Of a stretch of DNA of 64,000 nucleotides, positions 51,896 to 59,643 are shown piece by piece (the stretch's first letter is position 1; each line of letters starts with the position of its first letter). A program made the position numbers and the translations under genes. The notes beneath the pieces were generated by a model. It saw nothing but the letters and a program-made list of their open reading frames with translations. It did not search any database and was not told where the DNA came from. Origin of the DNA: JAABRB01 sp041617635 (GTDB lineage Bacteria; Pseudomonadota; Gammaproteobacteria; Burkholderiales; SG8-39); NCBI GenBank assembly GCA_041617635.1, contig JBFJOO010000007.1:28053-92052 (forward strand), written 5' to 3'.

Positions 51896-52964
51896 ACGCT
51901 TCGTGCACGGCGCTCTGCACGCCGCCGCCCATGATCGGGCCGCCGCCGGCGACGTAGATGAAGTCGCCGATCGCCACCGCGCCCAGCCCGTGGCGGGGTG
52001 TCGTCATCGGCGCGTAGGCTTCCCACCGGTCGCCCGCCGGATCGTAGGCCTCGTTCTGGCCGTAGACCCGTTCATATCCTTCGCCGCCCATCACGAAGAT
52101 CTTCCCGCGATAGAGCACCGCTCCGTGGCCCGATCGGGCCGTCGGAATCGGACGGCGCGGCTCCCACTTGTCGGCGAGCGAATCGTACACATGGTGCAGG
52201 TTGGAGTTGGTGAGAAACGAGTCGACGCGCCCACCGATCACGTGAATGACATTGCCCACGGCCAGCGCCCCGGTGTGATCGCGACCGAGCGGCATGGGGG
52301 CGCGGCGCTCCCAGCGGTCCGCTTTCGGGTCGTACACGTGATGCCAGTCGACCGACTTCTTGGTGGGGAACGTGTCGCCGACTGCGCCGCCAATGGCGTG
52401 AAGCTTTCCGCCGAGCGCCACGCATGCCACCGCACCGCACGGCGCTGGCAGCGGCGCGATGGTCCGCCACTCGTTGCCCGTCAGCGTGAGCGCGAAACAG
52501 TCGCCATGCGGCCGGCGGTTCTGCTCGATGAAGCCCCCGATGGCGTAGAGCGTGCCATCCAGGACCTCGACGCCGACGTGATTGGCGCCGCGCGGCAGCG
52601 GGGCAGCGGTGGTCCAAACGTCGCGCGCCGCCTCGTACACGTGATGATAGGGACGATCGACGCGCTGATCGCCATAGCCGCCGACGAGGTGCATCTTGCC
52701 GTCGTGCGCAGTGGCCCAGGCCATTTCGCTGCGCGGCGAGGGGAGCGGCGCGCGCGGCATCCAACGCCCGGCACTGGCGGCTTTCGGTGCCGGGCTGTCG
52801 AACACGTGCTGGGTCGCAGCGCTCTCCGGCAACCCGATGCGACCGGGTTCCTTCAGGCTCTCGTACAAGCCGCCGTGCGCGGCGTGACCCTGCGCGAGGC
52901 CGCGTCCGGCGACGAGCAGCCCGGCCGAGCCGAGCAGGAAGGAGCGGCGATCGATCGGGGACAT
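51882..52964 (-). CDS. Tat-exported kelch-repeat protein
   Basis: 360 residues. The N-terminus has a twin-arginine signal, IDRRSFLLGSAGLLVAGRGL. About six kelch blades follow, each with the G-G...W pattern: GKMHLVGGYGD, GTLYAIGGFIE, GKLHAIGGAVG, GNVIHVIGGRVD, GKIFVMGGEGY, GDFIYVAGGGP, with W residues in ARDVWTTAA, DRWERRAP, DKWEPRRP and DRWEAYAP. A beta propeller with unknown ligand. ATG 52964; the open frame continues upstream without family similarity. Lies downstream of the TauD-like gene, 98 bp away. Confidence 0.85.
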   Translation of the reverse strand: MSPIDRRSFLLGSAGLLVAGRGLAQGHAAHGGLYESLKEPGRIGLPESAATQHVFDSPAPKAASAGRWMPRAPLPSPRSEMAWATAHDGKMHLVGGYGDQRVDRPYHHVYEAARDVWTTAAPLPRGANHVGVEVLDGTLYAIGGFIEQNRRPHGDCFALTLTGNEWRTIAPLPAPCGAVACVALGGKLHAIGGAVGDTFPTKKSVDWHHVYDPKADRWERRAPMPLGRDHTGALAVGNVIHVIGGRVDSFLTNSNLHHVYDSLADKWEPRRPIPTARSGHGAVLYRGKIFVMGGEGYERVYGQNEAYDPAGDRWEAYAPMTTPRHGLGAVAIGDFIYVAGGGPIMGGGVQSAVHEAFTLG

Positions 52965-53062
52965 GGCAGGGCTCCTAGGCGGGCGGTGGCCGTCGGCGCG
53001 CGAAACGGTCCGCGTGCCGAGACAGGTCGCGCGCGATCTTGTTCCGTGGGGGCTGCGGGGCG

Positions 53063-54007
53063 CTAGTCGCGGTCGTGGTGTCGCGGCGCGCGGGAGCTCT
53101 CGAACGCGGTGATCGGCGGCATCTTGAAGCGCCGAATCTCGGCAGGATCCGCGGGCGCGCCGGGGCCGACCGGGCGATCGCCCTTGATGGTCACGCGCTC
53201 CATCAGCCGGCGCTGCGGGTAGTAGTCGTGCACCGCCGAGTGCTGCGCCGACCGGTTGTCCCAGAAGACCAGCATGTCGGGTTGCCAGCGATGCCGGTAG
53301 TGATACTCCAGCGTCGCCGTGACCCGGAACAGGGTGTCGAGCAGCGCGCGACTTTCCCGCTCTTCCATGCCCTTGATGTAGAGCGTGAACTGCGGGTTCA
53401 CGAAGATCGCCTTCCGTCCGGTCAACGGATGTACGCGCACCACCGGGTGCGTGACGGGCGGATAGACCTCCTCGTAGTGCCGGAGCTTCTTGCGCCCAGC
53501 CTCGCTCTGCGAGAAAAGCTCCTTGAACGGCTTGAAGTCGTGCACCGCTTCGAGCCCCGAGATGAAGTGCTGCATCCGGTCCGACAGGCCCTCGTATGCA
53601 GCGGTCATGCTGGCGAACACCGTGTCGCCACCGAGCGCCGGGACGATCTTCGAACACAGCATCGTGCCCATCGGCGGGCACTCCCGAAACGTTTCGTCCG
53701 TGTGCCAGATGTCGGTGGCGGCCGGCGGGTTGCCTTCCTTGTTGTCGTAGATGATGAGCTCGGCGTTGTCCGCGGCACTCGTCGAGAACGGATGCACGGA
53801 GAGCGCGCCGAAGTAGCGCCCGAAACGCATCAGATCCGCGGAACTGATCTTCTGATCCGGAAAGACGAGCACTTCGTGCGCCGCGTGCGCCTTGCCGATC
53901 GCCTGCACGGTCGCCGGGTCGAGCGGCTTCGCCAAGTCCACCCCGGTAACTTCCGCGCCCAGGAACACGCCCACCTTGCGTACCTGGATGGATACGCTTT
54001 CGCCCAC
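53063..54007 (-). CDS. TauD/TfdA-family 2-oxoglutarate-dependent dioxygenase
   Basis: About 314 residues. Iron ligands are the HTD of DIWHTDETFRE, and the distal His in NRSAQHSAVHDYYP, followed by the 2-oxoglutarate-binding Arg in RLMERVTIKGD. Motif LGAEVTGVDLAKPL near the start is the family signature. GTG 54007 gives an N-terminus of family length (MGESVSIQVRK); no strong ribosome-binding site helps, and ATG 54064 is an alternative. Substrates in the family include taurine, sulfonates, 2,4-D and similar acids. Downstream of it on the same strand lies the kelch gene. Confidence 0.88.
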   Translation of the reverse strand: MGESVSIQVRKVGVFLGAEVTGVDLAKPLDPATVQAIGKAHAAHEVLVFPDQKISSADLMRFGRYFGALSVHPFSTSAADNAELIIYDNKEGNPPAATDIWHTDETFRECPPMGTMLCSKIVPALGGDTVFASMTAAYEGLSDRMQHFISGLEAVHDFKPFKELFSQSEAGRKKLRHYEEVYPPVTHPVVRVHPLTGRKAIFVNPQFTLYIKGMEERESRALLDTLFRVTATLEYHYRHRWQPDMLVFWDNRSAQHSAVHDYYPQRRLMERVTIKGDRPVGPGAPADPAEIRRFKMPPITAFESSRAPRHHDRD

Positions 54008-54195
54008 TCCCGCCGTCCCGCGATCGCCCACCGCCCGCCCCTTTCGTGACGCCGGATTCCGCATGCCAGAACCCAGCCGGCAGATTACCATTTCCGGGCG
54101 ACGTTCCATCGCGTCCCTTGGGCGGCAGGCGCGTCGGATTGCCGCGAAATGCACTACGATTGCATGCCGTCGTGCCCCGTGCGACGCGCTGCCCG

Positions 54196-55374
54196 ATGCA
54201 AATCAACGATCGCCTCACCCCAAGCCACGTTCTCCCGCGCGACGCGGCCGGCGCGCTGATCGTCGGCCGGGCGTGGGTCGCGGGCGAAGTGCCCGGTCCG
54301 AGCCCGGTCCTGGTGCGCGAAGGCGTAGTCTTGGACCTGTCGGGAATCGCGCCGACGATGGCGCATCTCCTCAACCTCGAGCGGCCTGCCGATCGAATTC
54401 GCGACGCGCGCGACCTCCCGGCGGTCGGGAGAATCGACGCGCTGCTCGCCGCGAGCGTGCCGGGCAGTGGCGAGCCCCGCTTCCTGGCACCCGTCGACCT
54501 GCAGCCGGTCAAGGCGAGCGGCGTGACGTTCGTCTCCAGCCTGCTCGAGCGGGTGATCGAGGAGCAGGCGCGTGGCGATCCGGGGAAGGCGGGTGTGATC
54601 CGCGCGCGAATCGACACCCTCGTCGGCGGCGACTTGAGCGCGATCCGACCCGGCTCCCGGGAGGCCGAGGCGCTCAAGCAGACGCTGGTCGAGCAGGGCG
54701 CGTGGTCGCAGTATCTCGAGGTCGGCATCGGTCCCGACGCCGAGATCTTCACCAAGACCGCGCCGATGGCGACCGTGGGCGTCGGCGCGGATATCGGCAT
54801 TCTGCGGACTTCGACCTGGAACAACCCCGAGCCGGAGATCGTGCTCGTCGCCAACGGCCGCGGCGAGGTGGTGGGCGCGGCGCTCGGCAACGACGTCAAC
54901 CTGCGTGACGTCGAAGGCCGCAGCGCCCTGCTGCTCGGCCGCGCCAAGGACAACAACGCCTCGAGCGCCATCGGTCCGTTCATCCGGCTCTTCGATGCGC
55001 GCTTCACGATCGACACGGTGCGCGGCGCCGACATCGCGCTCACGGTCGAGGGCGACGACGGCTTCCGGCTCGAGGGCGTGAGCTCGATGGCGAGGATCAG
55101 CCGCGATCCGCTCGAGATCGTGCGGCACGCCATGAACGACAACCACCAGTATCCCGACGGCTTGGCGCTCTATCTCGGCACCATGTTCGCGCCGATCCAG
55201 GACCGCGACGCGCCGGGCGAGGGATTCACGCACAAGCGTGGCGACCTCGTGACGATCGCCACGCCTTCACTCGGCGCGTTGGTGAACCGCGTCGCCTACT
55301 GCGACGAGATCGAGCGCTGGACGTTCGGCACCGCGGCGCTGATGAGCAATCTCGCGCGCCGCGGCCTGCTTTGA
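54196..55374 (+). CDS. FAH-family protein, XylX-like 2-keto-3-deoxy-sugar acid dehydratase
   Basis: 392 residues of the fumarylacetoacetate hydrolase fold. Conserved segments: ADIGILRTSTWNNPEPEIVL (metal Glu pair), GNDVNLRDVEGRSALLLGRA, AKDNNASSAIGPFIRLFDA and the metal Asp region GEGFTHKRGDLVTIATP. Coupled by a 23-bp gap to a 2-oxoglutarate semialdehyde dehydrogenase, which parallels the Caulobacter XylX/XylA pair (dehydration of 2-keto-3-deoxy-pentonate, then oxidation), from memory. ATG 54196 is used since similarity starts at DRLTPSHVLPRDA. Confidence 0.82.
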   Translation: MQINDRLTPSHVLPRDAAGALIVGRAWVAGEVPGPSPVLVREGVVLDLSGIAPTMAHLLNLERPADRIRDARDLPAVGRIDALLAASVPGSGEPRFLAPVDLQPVKASGVTFVSSLLERVIEEQARGDPGKAGVIRARIDTLVGGDLSAIRPGSREAEALKQTLVEQGAWSQYLEVGIGPDAEIFTKTAPMATVGVGADIGILRTSTWNNPEPEIVLVANGRGEVVGAALGNDVNLRDVEGRSALLLGRAKDNNASSAIGPFIRLFDARFTIDTVRGADIALTVEGDDGFRLEGVSSMARISRDPLEIVRHAMNDNHQYPDGLALYLGTMFAPIQDRDAPGEGFTHKRGDLVTIATPSLGALVNRVAYCDEIERWTFGTAALMSNLARRGLL

Positions 55375-55397
55375 GCAAACACGAGAGGACCCAGACC

Positions 55398-56834
55398 ATG
55401 AGCAATCTGCACCAGAACCTGATCGGCGGCAGCTGGATGCCCGGCGCGGGAGTCAACGTGAACAAGAGCCCGTCGGACCTCGCGGACGTCGTCGGCGAGT
55501 ACGCGCAGGCGGATGCCAAGCAGGCGCAGGCCGCGATCGCGGCGGCCAAGGCCGCCTTCCCGAAGTGGGCGCACGCGAGCATCCAGGAGCGCGCCGACAT
55601 CCTCGACCGTGCAGGGAGCGCGATCCTCGCGCGCAAGGAGGAGCTTGGCAAGCTGCTCGCCCGCGAAGAGGGCAAGACGCTGCCGGAGGCGATCGGCGAG
55701 GCCGCACGCGCCGGCTACATCTTCAAGTTCTTCGCCGGCGAAGCGGTGCGCATCGAGGGCGAGAAGGTCGCGTCCGTGCGGCCCGGCGTGGAGGTCGAGA
55801 TCACGCGCGAGCCGATCGGCGTGATCGGCATCATCACGCCCTGGAACTTCCCGATCGCAATTCCGGCATGGAAGATCGCGCCGGCGCTCGCCTACGGCAA
55901 CTGCGTGGTGGCGAAGCCCGCGGATCTCGTGCCGGGCTGCACCTGGGCGCTTGCCTCGATCCTGCACGACGCCGGACTGCCGCCAGGCGTGTTCAACCTC
56001 GTGATGGGGCGCGGCTCGGTGGTCGGCGAAGCGATCGTCGCCGCGACGGACGTCGCGGGAATCTCTTTCACCGGATCGGTCTCCACGGGGCGCGCGATCG
56101 CCGCGCGCGCGATCGAGCAGGGCAAGAAGATCCAGCTCGAGATGGGCGGCAAGAACCCGATGGTCGTGCTCGACGACGCCGATCTCGCCGTGGCGATCGG
56201 TGCATGTGTGAACGGCGCGTTCTTCTCCACCGGCCAGCGCTGCACGGCCTCGAGCCGGCTGATCGTCACCCAGGGCATCCACGACAAGTTCGTCGCCGCG
56301 CTGCGCGAGCGGATGGGCGCGCTCAAGGTGGACAACGCCCTGAAGCAGGGCACCGACATCGGACCGGTGGTCGATCAGACCCAGCTCGACCAGGATCTCG
56401 CCTACCTCGACGTGGGTCGCAAGGAGGGCGCGAAAGTGTACGGCGGCGATATCCTCGGGCGCGAGACCGAGGGCTACTACCTCCAGCCCGCGCTTTTCAC
56501 CGACACCCACAACGGCATGCGCATCAACCGCGAGGAGATCTTCGGTCCGGTGGCGAGCGTGATCCGGGTGAAGGACTACGACGAGGCGTTGGCAGTGGCG
56601 AACGACACGCCGTTCGGGCTCTCGGCGGGGATCTGCACGACCTCGCTCAAGCACGCCTCGCATTTCAAGCGCCATGCCCAGGCCGGCATGGTGATGGTCA
56701 ACCTCCCGACCGCCGGTGTCGACTATCACGTGCCGTTCGGCGGCCGCAAGGGCTCGAGCTACGGACCGCGCGAGCAGGGGCGCTATGCCGCGGAGTTCTA
56801 CACGACGGTGAAGACCGCTTACACGCTGCCCTAG
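55398..56834 (+). CDS. 2-oxoglutarate semialdehyde (2,5-dioxovalerate) dehydrogenase-type ALDH
   Basis: 478 residues from ATG 55398, with SD GAGAGGA. Active-site Glu in LEMGGKNPMVVLDD and Cys in STGQRCTASSRLIV. PWNFPIAIPAWKIAPALAYG is the NAD-contact region and PFGGRKGSSYGPREQG the C-terminal signature of the KGSADH group. Forms 2-oxoglutarate from the semialdehyde at the end of non-phosphorylative pentose or hydroxyproline routes. Second gene of a two-gene plus-strand unit with the FAH protein. Confidence 0.87.
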   Translation: MSNLHQNLIGGSWMPGAGVNVNKSPSDLADVVGEYAQADAKQAQAAIAAAKAAFPKWAHASIQERADILDRAGSAILARKEELGKLLAREEGKTLPEAIGEAARAGYIFKFFAGEAVRIEGEKVASVRPGVEVEITREPIGVIGIITPWNFPIAIPAWKIAPALAYGNCVVAKPADLVPGCTWALASILHDAGLPPGVFNLVMGRGSVVGEAIVAATDVAGISFTGSVSTGRAIAARAIEQGKKIQLEMGGKNPMVVLDDADLAVAIGACVNGAFFSTGQRCTASSRLIVTQGIHDKFVAALRERMGALKVDNALKQGTDIGPVVDQTQLDQDLAYLDVGRKEGAKVYGGDILGRETEGYYLQPALFTDTHNGMRINREEIFGPVASVIRVKDYDEALAVANDTPFGLSAGICTTSLKHASHFKRHAQAGMVMVNLPTAGVDYHVPFGGRKGSSYGPREQGRYAAEFYTTVKTAYTLP

Positions 56835-56845
56835 CCTCCGATGAC

Positions 56846-56913
56846 GTCGTCCCCGCGCAAGCGCGGATCCAGCGAGTCCATGAAATCTGGATTTCCGCGT
56901 ACGCGGGAATGAC
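56846..56913. repeat. Dispersed palindromic repeat (dRS3/REP-like)
   Basis: Two 27-bp arms in inverted orientation flank a 14-bp centre: left GTCGTCCCCGCGCAAGCGCG then GATCCAG (56846-56872), right CTGGATTTCCGCGTACGCGG then GAATGAC (56887-56913); 20 of 27 positions match. The right arm carries ATTTCC-N8-GGGAAT, close to the ATTCCC-N8-GGGAAT core of neisserial dRS3 elements. It lies in the convergent gap between the aldehyde dehydrogenase and the FAD protein genes. Confidence 0.75.
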
Positions 56914-56931
56914 GGGCTTGCGAAAACCTTG

Positions 56932-58359
56932 CTAGCGCGTGGCCGTCATATCGTCGATCAACCGCGGAATCATCTGCAGAATTTGCCGCGTGATGACGGG
57001 CACGCTCGATGCCTCGCCGAGCGAGCCGCCGGTGAGTGGGCCGATCACATAAAGCCCGCGGATGCGCGCACCGCGCGCACCGATCGCGCAGGAGTCGAGA
57101 TCGACCTCCACGCCGAGTCCACACGCGCTCGACCGCACCAGACCGTCGGCTGCCAGGCCGCGCCACAGCGGGTCGGTCAACGCTGCGAGGCGACCGTCGA
57201 ACCCGGTGCAGTTGATGAGCGTCGAGTAGTTCGCTTCGTGCGTGCCCTTCACACCGCAATCGTGGAGCGTGACCGCGAAGTCGCGCGGGCCGTGCTTCAC
57301 CGCTCGCACGCGCGCGCGATGGAACGCGAGTTGTCCGGAGCCGACGGCGCGCTCGACGATGCGCTCGGTCTGCGGCGGGACTCTGAATCGGTGGACGTCG
57401 TACCACGGCTTGAGGTGACGCAGGAATCGCAGCTGCTCCGCCGTCGACAGATGCGGCCACAGCACGTGCGAGGCGTCCCGCACCTCGTCGAATAGCGCAT
57501 GCCAGCTCGCCCGCCCCGGATCGAGCCGGCGGATATCCGCGCGCAGCGCCCGGACGATTTGCGCGAGGGTATCCGGTCGGCCATGACGGGCAACGAACTC
57601 AGGTATCTCCTGCATCAACCCTTGCAGGCGGGGCATGGTCGGCGGAAAGGGGCTGTGCGATGTAGGGCGCATGCCCCGGCGCGATACCGCGTCGATGCGC
57701 CCGCGATGGTCTTGCGAGACCAGCGTCGCGATGACGTCCGCCGTCGTCAGCCCGGTACCCAGAATCAGGACGTCGTCGTCGGCATCGACGCGGCGCAACG
57801 CATCGAGGTCCCACGGATTGGCGACGCAGCCCGGTTGCCGGGCAACATTGCTTAGCCAGCCGGGCAGCAGCGGCGGGCCCTGACCCAGCGCGAGCACGCA
57901 CGCCGCGGCGTGCACCGTCGCACCGTTGTCGAGCGCCACCGAGAATCCGTCTCTGCTGCCAGAGACGCGCAAAGCGCGTTGCGTCACGTGCCGGATGATG
58001 GATCCGGAGGGGTTCGCCGCCTGGTGGCGGGCGAGCTCCAAGTTCGCATAGGTGCCGAAGTCCGCCCGGCGCGGATAGATGCGTCCCGAGGCCGCGATCG
58101 CCGCGGGATCGCGCTCCAGGGTGCCGCTCGCTCTCAGCCAGGCGCTGAAATGGTCCGGCTCGTCCAGGTAGAGCAGATGGATCGAGTCGGCGGCGTTCAG
58201 TCGGTGGTCAGGGTGTCCTGCCGAATGCGCGAGTCCGGTGCCCAGGCGCATCCGCGGCTCGATCAGATGGACCTCGACCGGCCGTGGAGCCAGACGGCTC
58301 AGATGGACCGCGAGCGCGGCGCCGCTAAATCCGCCTCCGATGACGGCGAGCGAGTTCAC
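56932..58359 (-). CDS. FAD/NAD(P)-binding protein (YdhS-like)
   Basis: About 475 residues. GTG 58359 gives a start right at the dinucleotide-binding fold, VNSLAVIGGGFSGAALAVHL (G-G-G-x-S-G). A second motif VLILGTGLTTADVIATLVSQ marks the NAD(P) site. Middle parts HLLYLDEPDHFSAWLRASG and RIYPRRADFGTYANLELARH fit the FAD-NAD(P)-binding family known as YdhS; its reaction is not established. A TTG at 58422 is a possible earlier start. Convergent with the preceding dehydrogenase, divergent from the TAXI-TRAP operon. Confidence 0.82.
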   Translation of the reverse strand: MNSLAVIGGGFSGAALAVHLSRLAPRPVEVHLIEPRMRLGTGLAHSAGHPDHRLNAADSIHLLYLDEPDHFSAWLRASGTLERDPAAIAASGRIYPRRADFGTYANLELARHQAANPSGSIIRHVTQRALRVSGSRDGFSVALDNGATVHAAACVLALGQGPPLLPGWLSNVARQPGCVANPWDLDALRRVDADDDVLILGTGLTTADVIATLVSQDHRGRIDAVSRRGMRPTSHSPFPPTMPRLQGLMQEIPEFVARHGRPDTLAQIVRALRADIRRLDPGRASWHALFDEVRDASHVLWPHLSTAEQLRFLRHLKPWYDVHRFRVPPQTERIVERAVGSGQLAFHRARVRAVKHGPRDFAVTLHDCGVKGTHEANYSTLINCTGFDGRLAALTDPLWRGLAADGLVRSSACGLGVEVDLDSCAIGARGARIRGLYVIGPLTGGSLGEASSVPVITRQILQMIPRLIDDMTATR

Positions 58360-58550
58360 GTGGCGAGAATCCGCGCGCGCCAGGGCATGGGCAATGTTCG
58401 CCGTAACGACGCGCCGGGGCAAGACGCACGCGCGCCCGCGGTCCGATGCTCCAAGGAGCCGACATTGCCGCGACTCTTGCGACCCATTAAGATGGACACG
58501 TCAGGATCCGGAGCAAACAACGTGCAGGACCATCGGAGGAGGACCGAAAC

Positions 58551-59567
58551 ATGAAAACGAGAGCAGTTGGTGTATTCGGCGCGGCCATCACGTTTCTCGC
58601 CGTGGCTCTGGCAGGCGGCGCGCATGCCGCACCCCCTTATAACCTGACGCTCTCGGGCGCGAGTCCCGGCGGGCTCTGGTCGATCGTCGGCGCGGCGTTC
58701 AACTCCACCGTCGCGGCAGCCTATCCCGGCTCGACGATCACCTACCAGACTTCCGGCGGTGGGCTCGCGAACGCGCAGCTCCTCGCCGACGGCAAGGTGC
58801 CGATCGCGATCATCAACGACTTCGAGCTGCTCACCGCGGTGAACGGCGAAGAGCCGTTCAAGGCGCCGATCAAGGACCTGCGCGTGATTGCGCGGGTCTA
58901 CCCGGCCTCGGCGCGCTTCCAGATGCTGCACCTCGTCTTCGAGAAGTCGTTCGCAGAGAAGTACGGCATCAACGCGATGGCCGACCTGAAGGCGAAGCAG
59001 CCGCCGCTGCGCATGGCGCTCAACCGGCGCGGCAACCTCGACGTCAAGCTCGGCGAGTACGCGATGGCCGAGTTCGGCATCACCAACAAGGACATCGAGG
59101 GTTGGGGCGGGCAGATCATCTATGCCGCCTCCGGCGAGCAGGCGAAGCTCATGTCCGACCGCCGCATCGACATGATCAACATCGCGCTCTCCGCGAAGCA
59201 CAGCGCGATCCTGCAGGCGGCGAACGCGGTGCCGCTGGTCGCCTTCGGGCTCACCCCGAGCCAGGCGAAGACCGTGGCCGACAAGGTCGGCGGGCAGCCC
59301 TGCCCGATCACCAAGCAGGATTACGACTTCCTCGTGGCCGACGCGATGTCGGTATGCCAGGGCGGCGTCGTCGCCGCGAACGCCTCGCTCGCGGACGACG
59401 TGGCGTACGATCTCGCGAAGGCAATGATCACGCAGATCGATAAGTACAAGGCCGGACACCGCGTGTTCGCGGCGTCGGTCACGCCCGAGAAGGTCGTCGA
59501 GCCCGCCAGCACGCCGTTCCATCCCGGCGCGCTCAAGTACTACCGCGAAGCCGGGCTGATCAAGTAG
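58551..59567 (+). CDS. TAXI-family TRAP solute-binding protein
   Basis: 338 residues with a signal peptide MKTRAVGVFGAAITFLAVAL and GGAHAAP cleavage region. The TAXI signature lies in LSGASPGGLWSIVGAAFNS and GGLANAQLLADGKVPIAIIN; a later MNIALSAKHSAILQAANA and DKYKAGHRVF are seen. Ribosome-binding GGAGGAGGA ahead of ATG 58551. It would deliver its ligand to the fused permease encoded 76 bp downstream across a perfect palindrome. Confidence 0.92.
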   Translation: MKTRAVGVFGAAITFLAVALAGGAHAAPPYNLTLSGASPGGLWSIVGAAFNSTVAAAYPGSTITYQTSGGGLANAQLLADGKVPIAIINDFELLTAVNGEEPFKAPIKDLRVIARVYPASARFQMLHLVFEKSFAEKYGINAMADLKAKQPPLRMALNRRGNLDVKLGEYAMAEFGITNKDIEGWGGQIIYAASGEQAKLMSDRRIDMINIALSAKHSAILQAANAVPLVAFGLTPSQAKTVADKVGGQPCPITKQDYDFLVADAMSVCQGGVVAANASLADDVAYDLAKAMITQIDKYKAGHRVFAASVTPEKVVEPASTPFHPGALKYYREAGLIK

Positions 59568-59580
59568 AGCAGAACGGCGG

Positions 59581-59608
59581 CGGGGCCGGGACGCGCGTCC
59601 CGGCCCCG
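59581..59608 (+). terminator. 28-bp perfect palindrome between TAXI-binding protein and permease genes
   Basis: CGGGGCCGGGACGC (59581-59594) is followed at once by its exact reverse complement GCGTCCCGGCCCCG (59595-59608). It starts 13 nt after the stop of the binding-protein gene. There is no T-run, so it is more likely an mRNA-stabilising or attenuating hairpin than a full terminator; this would raise binding protein over permease, as known for other ABC/TRAP operons (inference). Confidence 0.6.
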
Positions 59609-59643
59609 GGCGAACGTCCGGGCATCCGGCACGGGAGGCACGC

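Noticed and set aside
52965..55142. Upstream extension of the kelch frame across the TauD and FAH genes, giving about 1086 codons
   Set aside because: Low-complexity Arg/Ser/Pro translation overlapping recognised genes in other frames; the Tat signal and kelch domain start at 52964.
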